Positions 1 to 5,747 of a stretch of 15,126 nucleotides of DNA are shown here, in pieces. Location: contig PGYF01000038.1 of assembly GCA_002839535.1 (NCBI GenBank), positions 1 to 15,126 of the forward strand. The letters run 5' to 3'. The position numbers and the translations under genes are program-made. The number at the start of each line of letters is the position of its first letter. The stretch's first letter is position 1. The notes under the pieces were generated by a model that saw only the letters and a list, made by a program, of their open reading frames with translations, made no database searches and had not been told where the DNA came from. Source of the DNA: Nitrospira bacterium HGW-Nitrospira-1. Its GTDB lineage: Bacteria > Nitrospirota > Thermodesulfovibrionia > Thermodesulfovibrionales > UBA6898.

Positions 1-114
1 GCCCTTTCTGTCATGGAGAAGCATTCGATTACAGTATTGGTAGTGCCGGATGACAGGGGAAGGCTGGAAGGGATTATCCATCTCCATGATATATTACGGA
101 AGGGGATAGCATGA
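1..114 (+). CDS. kdsD: C-terminal end of a KpsF/GutQ-type arabinose-5-phosphate isomerase (partial)
   Basis: Only the last 37 codons are in the window; the gene runs in from the left. The frame ends with GIIHLHDILRKGIA and a TGA, which is the typical end of the second CBS domain of KpsF/GutQ/KdsD proteins. Those enzymes convert ribulose 5-phosphate to arabinose 5-phosphate, the first step of Kdo synthesis for LPS. The SIS catalytic domain lies outside the window, so activity cannot be judged. The stop overlaps the start of kdsC (ATGA, 4 bp), and kdsC works in the same pathway, which supports the call. A different CBS-domain protein is possible but less likely given this neighbour. Confidence 0.8.
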   Translation, partial: ALSVMEKHSITVLVVPDDRGRLEGIIHLHDILRKGIA

Positions 115-683
115 AAAAAAGTCAAAAGTCAAAAGTCAAAAGTCAAAAGACGGGATCAAAAAAAATAAAGGACATTGCAAAGGGCATCAAACTCCTTATC
201 CTCGATGTGGACGGGGTGCTGACCGACGGCGGAATTATCCTTGACAACAAAGGCAATGAGTACAAATCCTTTCACGTCCGTGACGGACACGGGATTAAGA
301 TGCTGATTCAGGCAGGCATCCATGTTGCGATTATCACGGGACGCCATTCAAAGGTGGTTGAGCGGCGGGCGCATGAACTCGGCATCACTGAGGTCTTTCA
401 AAAGTGTCATGACAAAAGGATAGCTTACAAAAAACTTATTGAACAATATTCGCTTAAAGACAAGGAAGTCGCCTATATCGGGGATGATATGGTTGATGTC
501 CCTATCATGGCCATGGCAGGACTGCCGGTTGCCGTAGCTGACGCAACAGAAGAGACAAAAGAATGTGCGCTTTTTGTGACAAAAAGCAGGGGCGGCAGGG
601 GCGCTGTCAGAGAGGTCTCGGACTTTATTCTCAAGTCAAAAGGGATATGGCAGAGGATAGTTGATGGCTACTCTACGGTTTAA
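111..683 (+). CDS. kdsC: 3-deoxy-D-manno-octulosonate 8-phosphate phosphatase KdsC
   Basis: KdsC is a HAD-superfamily phosphatase that hydrolyses Kdo 8-phosphate to Kdo in the cytoplasm, for LPS inner core synthesis. The 190-residue protein shows the compact C0-type HAD layout. Motif I is LDVDGVLTDG with D32 and D34; motif II is ITGR with T76; the motif III lysine is probably K102; motif IV is GDDMVDVP with D125, D126 and D129. The VADA and RGGRGAVREV stretches near the C-terminus are typical of KdsC. The ATG at 111 overlaps the upstream stop as ATGA. The first 20 or so residues are a Lys/Ser/Gln-rich tail encoded by a 7-bp tandem repeat (117-151) and lie ahead of the fold, so the ancestral N-terminus was probably shorter. 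The 3' end overlaps pgsA by 20 bp. Confidence 0.93.
   Translation: MKKSQKSKVKSQKTGSKKIKDIAKGIKLLILDVDGVLTDGGIILDNKGNEYKSFHVRDGHGIKMLIQAGIHVAIITGRHSKVVERRAHELGITEVFQKCHDKRIAYKKLIEQYSLKDKEVAYIGDDMVDVPIMAMAGLPVAVADATEETKECALFVTKSRGGRGAVREVSDFILKSKGIWQRIVDGYSTV
117..151 (+). repeat. Heptanucleotide tandem array (AAAAGTC) inside the 5' end of kdsC
   Basis: Four perfect copies of AAAAGTC run from 117 to 144, followed by a degenerate fifth unit ending at 151. Seven is not a multiple of three, so the array is read through all three phases and gives a 7-residue protein period (KSQKSKV, then KSQK again). It begins four bases after the kdsC ATG. It belongs with the other 7-bp arrays in this window. Confidence 0.9.
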
Positions 684-1206
684 TCTCCCAACTGTTCTGA
701 CGTTAAGCAGAATAGTCCTGATCCCCTTTTTCGTCATGTCCGTATATCAGCATCCGGTCCTCGGGGCGTTGATATTCAGTATCGCCTCTCTTACGGATTT
801 TCTGGATGGGTATCTGGCAAGGCGCTCGGGACAGATAACAAAGTTCGGAATAATCATGGACCCTTTGGCAGACAAGTTCCTTGTTATATCAGCCCTGATT
901 GTCCTTGTGGACATGACGAGGATTTCCGCATTCATCGCCATATTATTAATCGTGCGGGAATTTCTCGTGACCGGGCTGCGGGTCGTGGCGCTTTCAAAGG
1001 ACATTGTAATACCGGCGGAGATGGGCGGAAAACTCAAAACAACGGCCCAGATAACCTCCATCCTCTGCCTGATATTGATGGGCAGCATCTTCGATGTCTT
1101 TCCTGTGGACCTTTATGATCTCGGAATTGTTTTTATCTGGATAGCCCTCGTGTTGTCGGTTACTTCCGGGATACGGTATACAATCTCCTTCTGGAAGAAG
1201 ATTTGA
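664..1206 (+). CDS. pgsA: CDP-diacylglycerol--glycerol-3-phosphate 3-phosphatidyltransferase
   Basis: PgsA is an inner-membrane enzyme that joins CDP-diacylglycerol and glycerol 3-phosphate to make phosphatidylglycerol phosphate, the precursor of phosphatidylglycerol and cardiolipin. The 180-residue protein has the complete CDP-alcohol phosphotransferase signature DG-x2-AR-x8-G-x3-D-x3-D: D48, G49, A52, R53, G62, D66 and D70. The downstream REFLVTGLR motif (about residues 98-106) is typical of PgsA rather than phosphatidylserine synthase. Several hydrophobic segments follow. I chose the ATG at 664 over the TTG immediately before it because an AGAGGA sequence sits a suitable distance upstream. 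The start lies inside the end of kdsC (20-bp overlap), which suggests translational coupling. The stop overlaps plsY. Confidence 0.93.
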   Translation: MATLRFNLPTVLTLSRIVLIPFFVMSVYQHPVLGALIFSIASLTDFLDGYLARRSGQITKFGIIMDPLADKFLVISALIVLVDMTRISAFIAILLIVREFLVTGLRVVALSKDIVIPAEMGGKLKTTAQITSILCLILMGSIFDVFPVDLYDLGIVFIWIALVLSVTSGIRYTISFWKKI

Positions 1207-1787
1207 AGATCATACTCCTTTTGATCGCGGCATTCATCATTGGGTCTGTGCCAACAGGTCTTCTTATAGCCGGAAGCAGGGGGATAGACCTGAAACAAAA
1301 AGGCAGCGGCAATATCGGGGCGACAAATGTATTGCGGACTGCCGGCAAATGGCCTGCTTTTTTTACGCTCTGCGGGGACATCCTGAAAGGCGCAGCGGCT
1401 GTATTGCTTGCAAGGCATTTTGAGGCAGGTGTTTTCTATGAAGGTGTGATAGGAATATGTTCCATGCTCGGACACAACTTCTCTCTCTTTCTGAAGTTCA
1501 GAGGGGGTAAGGGCGTAGCTGCAAGCCTTGGTGTGTTGAGTATCTATTCTCCATTCACAGCCCTGATTACTGTTATACTGTGGCTGTTAACGGTTATTAC
1601 AACAAAATATTCTTCCCTGGGCGCGCTGGTATCCTTTGGATTTTTGCCGATAAGTATGATATTGTTTGATACAGGGGAAAAGCTCCCTGTTGCATTGTTC
1701 ATGACCCTGATGATGTTTATCATGCATAGAGAAAACATATCCCGTCTTCTAAAGGGAACGGAATTGAGGGTCGGGAAAAAAGTATGA
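1203..1787 (+). CDS. plsY: Acyl-phosphate:glycerol-3-phosphate acyltransferase PlsY
   Basis: PlsY is a polytopic inner-membrane enzyme that transfers an acyl group from acyl-phosphate to glycerol 3-phosphate, giving lysophosphatidate. All three conserved motifs are visible in 194 residues: GSGNIGATNV (about 34-43), GHNFSLFLKFRGGKGVA (about 90-106), and the C-terminal HRENISRLLKGTE (about 175-187). The start is a TTG at 1203 that overlaps the pgsA stop as TTGA. A GGAAGAAG sequence just upstream can serve as ribosome binding site, and no ATG or GTG is better placed before motif 1. Being next to pgsA puts two glycerol-3-phosphate-using phospholipid enzymes together. The stop overlaps the next ATG as ATGA. 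Confidence 0.95.
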   Translation: MKIILLLIAAFIIGSVPTGLLIAGSRGIDLKQKGSGNIGATNVLRTAGKWPAFFTLCGDILKGAAAVLLARHFEAGVFYEGVIGICSMLGHNFSLFLKFRGGKGVAASLGVLSIYSPFTALITVILWLLTVITTKYSSLGALVSFGFLPISMILFDTGEKLPVALFMTLMMFIMHRENISRLLKGTELRVGKKV

Positions 1788-3454
1788 AACGGTTTTTAAT
1801 ACTCATATTACTCTTGCTGACAACGCTGCCGGTTGTCTGTTTTGGCGAGGACCTTCGGGACACGAGATTAAACAGCGGCCTCAGAAGTGCCGAGGCCTAT
1901 TCATACCTGTTAATTGAGAAGGCGCACAAAAACAGTTCCGCAGCCGCTCAACTGCTCAAAGAGGCGGCAAGGGAATCCCCGGACCTTCCTGCTGTTTATT
2001 TTGAGTCGGCAAAAACAAGTTTTACTTTGTCGCCCTCAGGGATATTTGAAGGCATTAACTATATTTTTAAAGGCATAAATGCCTGCTCAAGGAATTTTTG
2101 GTCTGCATTCACCATGGCCGGCAGTTTATTTTTCAGCGCAATTCTTTCTTTGGTGATTGCGATAGCGATAATAGTCATAACAAGATTCCCCTGTGATATC
2201 CATTTGTTTATTTACGACATCGCAGAGGTAAAATATCTTTTGTTTGTCTTTATTCTGCTCATCATCATCTCCTTTATAAGTCCGTTTTTATTTCTTGCAG
2301 GCATGCTGGTATTGCTTGGTCTGTATATGAAAAAACTTGATCGTATTGTTGTTTATCTTTTTTTGGCGTTCCTTGTTTTTTCACCTCTCCTTTTTAATGC
2401 AGCTTCCCTGTTCGTGCACACCCTATCTGCCTCCCGGATGAAGGCGATTGTAGAGGTCAATGAGTCAAAAGACAACAAGTATGCCCTTGCAACATTAAAA
2501 AATCGCGATGATTACGCCTCGCTTTTTTCGTATGCGCTTGCCTTGAAGCGTGAAGGACACTACGATGAGGCTGTTACTCTATATCAGAAACTGCTCCAGA
2601 GAAGAGTTGATCCTAAGGTGTATGTAAATCTCGGCAACTGTTATGTCGGCATGGGAAATATGGGCGAGGCAATAAAGCATTACCTGAGGGCTGCAGAGAT
2701 CAAGCCTCTTTCTTCCGCCTATTATAATCTCTCGCAAATCTCAAGGGAGCTTTTCGATTATACGAAGGGAAATGAGTATTTCAACCAGGCCCTTGAGATA
2801 AACAGGGAGGCTGTCTCGGATTATAGATCGATTTACAGTCAAAACCCCAACAGGATAGTCGTTGATGAAACACTTTCTTTTGGTGAACTCTGGGGCCTTG
2901 CCATGGAAAACGCAGGAAATACATCTACCTTCGGCGCTTCTGTGCTGCCGGCATTCTTTCTGTCCGGCGCTGCAATGCTGCTGATCATCCTTTACTTTTT
3001 CCTGATTAACAGTATAAAGAGCAAGTCGTACAGATGTAAGCGATGCGGCGCCATATTCTGCCCACAGGGGGAGAAACCTCTCGCGCAGAACAGGATGTGC
3101 CGGGCGTGTTATGTTTCTTTTATAAGGCTGGGTGAACTGGAAGCAGGGGAAAGGGTTGCCAAGCTCCTTTCTATCAATAAGCATCAGAAGAAGCGCAGGA
3201 ATATTGTGAAAATCCTTTCTTTTCTGGCGCCGGGCGTTGCGCAGATTTATGCAGGGAATATATTATCAGGGCTTTTCTTCTTATGGCCTTTTATCTTCTT
3301 CCTGTTTCTGCCTTTTACAAATGCGGTATTCTCCTGGGGCGGATTATTCTTTGCGCACAGTTTTTATGCGTGGACCGCTCTCTTTTTTGCGGGGTTTGTA
3401 TATATTATTTCCAATATCTTAACCGGACAGAGGATGGCAAAGGGATGGCCTTAG
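1784..3454 (+). CDS. Membrane protein with TPR repeats and a zinc-ribbon-like motif, function unknown
   Basis: I do not recognise this as a named gene. The 556-residue protein starts with a signal-peptide-like segment (about 4-20, ending near VCFGEDL). A short helical stretch follows (about 31-80), then several membrane segments (about 110-134, 150-181 and 187-211). A soluble region of TPR-like repeats runs from about 243 to 345, with residues such as the G-Y-EA-Y pattern. Another membrane helix (about 386-408) precedes a cysteine cluster (C418, C421, C426, C439, C442) that resembles a zinc ribbon. Two or three C-terminal hydrophobic segments finish the protein (about 476-545). It overlaps plsY by 4 bp and the next gene by 10 bp, so it is probably co-expressed with the DUF4388 protein. 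TPRs suggest protein binding; the substrate or partner is unknown. Confidence 0.75.
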   Translation: MKRFLILILLLLTTLPVVCFGEDLRDTRLNSGLRSAEAYSYLLIEKAHKNSSAAAQLLKEAARESPDLPAVYFESAKTSFTLSPSGIFEGINYIFKGINACSRNFWSAFTMAGSLFFSAILSLVIAIAIIVITRFPCDIHLFIYDIAEVKYLLFVFILLIIISFISPFLFLAGMLVLLGLYMKKLDRIVVYLFLAFLVFSPLLFNAASLFVHTLSASRMKAIVEVNESKDNKYALATLKNRDDYASLFSYALALKREGHYDEAVTLYQKLLQRRVDPKVYVNLGNCYVGMGNMGEAIKHYLRAAEIKPLSSAYYNLSQISRELFDYTKGNEYFNQALEINREAVSDYRSIYSQNPNRIVVDETLSFGELWGLAMENAGNTSTFGASVLPAFFLSGAAMLLIILYFFLINSIKSKSYRCKRCGAIFCPQGEKPLAQNRMCRACYVSFIRLGELEAGERVAKLLSINKHQKKRRNIVKILSFLAPGVAQIYAGNILSGLFFLWPFIFFLFLPFTNAVFSWGGLFFAHSFYAWTALFFAGFVYIISNILTGQRMAKGWP

Positions 3455-4494
3455 AAGGATCTTTAGCGGATTTCGGACTTGCAGATATTCTCCAGCTTAT
3501 CTATTTTGAGCGCAAGACAGGCGTGTTGACGCTTGAGGGGAAAACAGACAAGGTGAGTCTCCTGTTTATTGATGGAAACATCAGCGGGGCAGTATCGAAA
3601 AGGCGGATGGTTGACAACCACTTGGGCAGGATTCTTCTCAGGAAGGGGCTCATAAAAGAGGAAGTTCTGGAACATGCCCTCGAAGAACAGCGTGAAACCG
3701 GCGTCAAGCTCGGTAATATATTGATACGAAACGGGCTTGTTGAAAAAGAAGTAATACAGGGCATTGTGCAAGACCAGATCGCAGAGACCGTCTTACAGCT
3801 TTTTGACTGGAAACAGGGAATCTATGAATTTGCTGCGCAGCAGGTATCCACAGACAAGGATATGCCTTTCTCCCTTGATACCGAGCATCTGCTTATGGAG
3901 GGGCTGAGGATGGTTGATGAATGGTCTGTCATCCAGGACAGGATTGCCCTTGACAGCGTATTTAGGAAGAGGACAGATACCACTGCCGGGCTCACGGAAA
4001 AAGAGACAGAGGTATTTGCCTGTGTTGACGGTAAAAATAATGTGAGCGCCATTATAGACCTTAGCGGACAGAATAATTTTGAGGTCTCTAAAACGCTTCT
4101 CTCTCTGCTGGAGAAGGGCTTTATCAAAACAGCAGAAACCTTTCCTGGAATAGAGGAATATCCTGCCTCAGAAGCAAAAGCCTCTTCAAACATCCCCGGG
4201 TATCTGCCTTACTTTGCTGTCATACTCTCATTGTGCCTTTCGCTGGCAGGCGTCTTTATGCAGCAGAGTGAGGACATCAAAAACTTCAGCACATCCAAAA
4301 AGATTAATGAACTCAGGATGAAGATAGAGACATACCATCTTGAGTATTCAGTATACCCGCCGGTGCTTGATCAGGTAACACATTCTCAAGACGCATGGGG
4401 AAGGCCCTTTATCTACAGGCCTGGAGCGGATTCATTCTCCATTGCCGGCGCCGGAGCTGACGGCGTTGAAGGCACAAAAGACGATATTTATTGA
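3445..4494 (+). CDS. DUF4388 (PATAN-type) protein fused to a type II secretion pseudopilin-like C-terminus
   Basis: Of the 349 residues, the N-terminus (about 1-135) looks like a DUF4388/PATAN domain: MALEGSLADFGLADILQLI, then a paired helical stretch (LGRILLRKGLI and LGNILIRNGLV) leading to LFDWKQGIYEF. A middle region (about 180-230) is winged-helix-like. One membrane helix follows at about 251-272. The last 70 residues resemble a GspG pseudopilin without its prepilin leader: a helix, YPP, then DAWGRPFIYRPG and AGADGVEGTKDDIY, the latter like the GspG calcium-binding loop. The ATG at 3445 was chosen because it opens the conserved MALEGSLADF start; the open frame extends further upstream but only inside the preceding gene. 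DUF4388 proteins are often linked to signalling or gliding systems (family knowledge). The role here is unknown. Confidence 0.72.
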   Translation: MALEGSLADFGLADILQLIYFERKTGVLTLEGKTDKVSLLFIDGNISGAVSKRRMVDNHLGRILLRKGLIKEEVLEHALEEQRETGVKLGNILIRNGLVEKEVIQGIVQDQIAETVLQLFDWKQGIYEFAAQQVSTDKDMPFSLDTEHLLMEGLRMVDEWSVIQDRIALDSVFRKRTDTTAGLTEKETEVFACVDGKNNVSAIIDLSGQNNFEVSKTLLSLLEKGFIKTAETFPGIEEYPASEAKASSNIPGYLPYFAVILSLCLSLAGVFMQQSEDIKNFSTSKKINELRMKIETYHLEYSVYPPVLDQVTHSQDAWGRPFIYRPGADSFSIAGAGADGVEGTKDDIY

Positions 4495-5351
4495 TGAGAG
4501 CCTTCGATCATCCTGCCAGGGCGGTTGTGCTTTTAAGCGGAGGGGTGGATTCCGCTACTACGCTGGCGATTGCGCATGCAGATGGTAAGGAATTATATGC
4601 TATCAGCTTTGACTATGGACAGAGGCACCTAAGAGAGCTGGAATCCGCAAAAATAGTTGCGGAGTTCTTTGGGGTGAAAAAGCATCTTATCGTAAACTTC
4701 AATCTCAGGGATATAGGGGGATCGGCCTTAACCTCGGAAATTGCAGTGCCGAAGGCAGGGGTTAGTGCTATAAATGCAGGTCCAATCCCCAACCCCCAAT
4801 CCCCAACCCCCGGTTCCCAATCCCCAATTCCTGTCACTTACGTGCCTGCCCGCAACACCATATTCCTCTCCTTTGCGCTTGCATGGGCAGAGGTTATAGA
4901 GGCAGAACATATATATATAGGCGCCACCGCTGTTGATTACAGCGGCTATCCTGACTGCAGGCCTGAGTACCTGGAGTCTTTTGAGCGCACGGCAAACCTC
5001 GCGACCAGGGCGTCGGTGGAAGGAAGGCTTGCATTTTCGATTCATGCGCCTCTTCTTTTGATGAGTAAGGCCGAGATAATAAAGACCGGCCTTTGTCTTG
5101 GCCTTGACTATTCCCTTACCTGGAGTTGTTATGACCCGCAGCCTGCTAATGCAGGAGTTCAAAGTTCAAAGTTCAAAGTTCAAAGTTACAAAGAAGAAAA
5201 CTCCGAACTAAAAACTCCAAACTCCCAACTCAGGGCTCTTCATGTGCCATGCGGTTTGTGTGATAGCTGCAGATTCAGGGAAAAGGGGTTCAGGGAGGCA
5301 GGCATTAAGGACCCATTATACGCGCCCCGAACCATAAGCGCGGAAAAATAG
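4494..5351 (+). CDS. queC: 7-cyano-7-deazaguanine synthase QueC with two repeat-encoded insertions
   Basis: QueC uses ATP and ammonia to convert 7-carboxy-7-deazaguanine to preQ0 in the queuosine tRNA-modification pathway. The 285-residue protein has the PP-loop SGGVDS (15-20), FDYGQRH (39-45), the TYVPARN motif (115-121), SGYPDCR (150-156), and a zinc site with C212, C253, C256 and C259. Family members are usually about 220-240 residues. The extra length lies in two low-complexity inserts: a Pro/Asn/Ser-rich one before TYVPARN (about 92-113), and one between the first and second zinc cysteines (about 217-248), both encoded by 7-bp repeats. All recognisable motifs remain intact and in frame. 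I chose the ATG at 4494, which overlaps the upstream stop (TGATG), over the TTG at 4491. Whether the enzyme is fully active is uncertain. Confidence 0.93.
   Translation: MRAFDHPARAVVLLSGGVDSATTLAIAHADGKELYAISFDYGQRHLRELESAKIVAEFFGVKKHLIVNFNLRDIGGSALTSEIAVPKAGVSAINAGPIPNPQSPTPGSQSPIPVTYVPARNTIFLSFALAWAEVIEAEHIYIGATAVDYSGYPDCRPEYLESFERTANLATRASVEGRLAFSIHAPLLLMSKAEIIKTGLCLGLDYSLTWSCYDPQPANAGVQSSKFKVQSYKEENSELKTPNSQLRALHVPCGLCDSCRFREKGFREAGIKDPLYAPRTISAEK
4783..4831 (+). repeat. Heptanucleotide array of seven units inside queC (first insertion)
   Basis: Seven units of exactly 7 bp lie end to end. Three are CAATCCC, two are CAACCCC, one is CGGTTCC and the last is CAATTCC. On the other strand the main unit reads GGGATTG, the same word found between dnaN and gyrB. 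The array encodes the Pro/Asn/Gln/Ser-rich stretch just before the QueC TYVPARN motif. Confidence 0.9.
5157..5233 (+). repeat. Symmetric heptanucleotide element inside queC (second insertion)
   Basis: The 77 bp fit one 7-bp register of eleven units. Four GTTCAAA copies plus one GTTACAA (5157-5191) are followed by a central AGAAGAA (5192-5198). Five units beginning AACT then follow (5199-5233: AACTCCG, AACTAAA, AACTCCA, AACTCCC, AACTCAG). The left units carry GTT and the right units AAC at the same register, so the two halves are roughly inverted. The encoded peptide lies in the QueC zinc-binding loop. Confidence 0.88.
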
Positions 5352-5390
5352 AGAAAAGGATTCGGGCGATCCCTGACAAGCATGGACAGG

Positions 5391-5428
5391 CTCTGCCGGA
5401 ATAACGGAAATTTGGAACTGCGGCAGAG
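5391..5428 (+). repeat. 8-bp inverted repeat downstream of queC
   Basis: CTCTGCCG at 5391-5398 is matched by CGGCAGAG at 5421-5428, with 22 bp between. It sits in the 105-bp gap between the queC stop and the tRNA 3' end. No run of T follows on either strand, so a classical intrinsic terminator is not supported. The rest of 5352-5456 shows nothing I can identify. Confidence 0.4.
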
Positions 5429-5456
5429 ACCACAGGGTGTAATAATTATAAAATCA

Positions 5457-5532
5457 TGGTGGGCAGTCGCAGAATTGAACTGCGGACACGAGGCTTTTCA
5501 GGCCTCTGCTCTACCGACTGAGCTAACTGCCC
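5457..5532 (-). tRNA. tRNA-Phe (anticodon GAA)
   Basis: Read on the minus strand, the 76-nt sequence folds as a complete tRNA. The acceptor stem pairs GGGCAGT with ACTGCCC, followed by discriminator A and an encoded CCA (the TGG at 5457-5459 on the plus strand). The D arm contains GCTCAGTCGGTAGAGC. The anticodon stem pairs GAGGC with GCCTC around the loop CTGAAAA, giving anticodon GAA for phenylalanine. The T arm has the GTTCAATTC core. It runs opposite to queC and lnt on either side, so it is a separate transcription unit. Confidence 0.97.
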
Positions 5533-5542
5533 ACGAATAATA

Positions 5543-5572
5543 ACTATACTATTTAGCTTTTTTTCTTGTCAA
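5543..5572 (-). promoter_or_regulatory. Sigma70-type promoter for tRNA-Phe
   Basis: On the minus strand, a perfect -35 hexamer TTGACA (5567-5572) is followed after 18 bp by TATAGT (5543-5548). Transcription would start only a few bases before the tRNA 5' end at 5532, as is usual for tRNA genes. TAGTAT, offset by three bases, is a poorer alternative -10 with a 15-bp spacer. Confidence 0.7.
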
Positions 5573-5747
5573 TACATATGGCAAAATTTGAATGTGAAAA
5601 AAATGCAATCAGCATGGACATGGATGACTGAAAAGTATTTTGCAGCAACACCTTTTACATGCCGGAATACAATTTTTAACCTGCATATAATTATTCAATC
5701 AGCGATTGTGTCCATGCGAGCACAATTCAACTGCATTGTTCGGGAAT
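5573..5747 (+). other. Leader region upstream of lnt, with a 9-bp inverted repeat
   Basis: No convincing gene lies here. GCATGGACA (5612-5620) and TGTCCATGC (5709-5717) form a perfect 9-bp inverted repeat about 90 bp apart. CAATCAGC occurs near both arms (5606 and 5698), and CAATC-AGC-GATTG makes a small hairpin just before the second arm. A lone TATAAT at 5686-5691 could be the lnt -10 box, but no good -35 box stands at the right distance. The role of the repeats is unknown. Confidence 0.4.

Noticed and set aside
3283..3444. Upstream extension of the DUF4388 protein
   Set aside because: The extension lies inside the preceding TPR gene, and the conserved domain begins exactly at the ATG at 3445.
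4613..5162. Minus-strand open frames across queC
   Set aside because: They are open partly because the heptamer arrays lack stops in several frames. Their proteins are repeat translations, and queC is clearly the real gene.
117..5233. Heptamer arrays as a CRISPR array
   Set aside because: Units are 7 bp and directly adjacent, with no spacers, and no cas gene is present.
4494..5351. queC as a decayed pseudogene because of its insertions
   Set aside because: The frame is open throughout, and the PP-loop, TYVPARN, SGYPDCR and all four zinc cysteines are present.
5457..5532. Functional link between queC and the neighbouring tRNA gene
   Set aside because: Queuosine is placed in tRNAs with GUN anticodons (Asp, Asn, His, Tyr). 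This tRNA has GAA, so the adjacency looks accidental.
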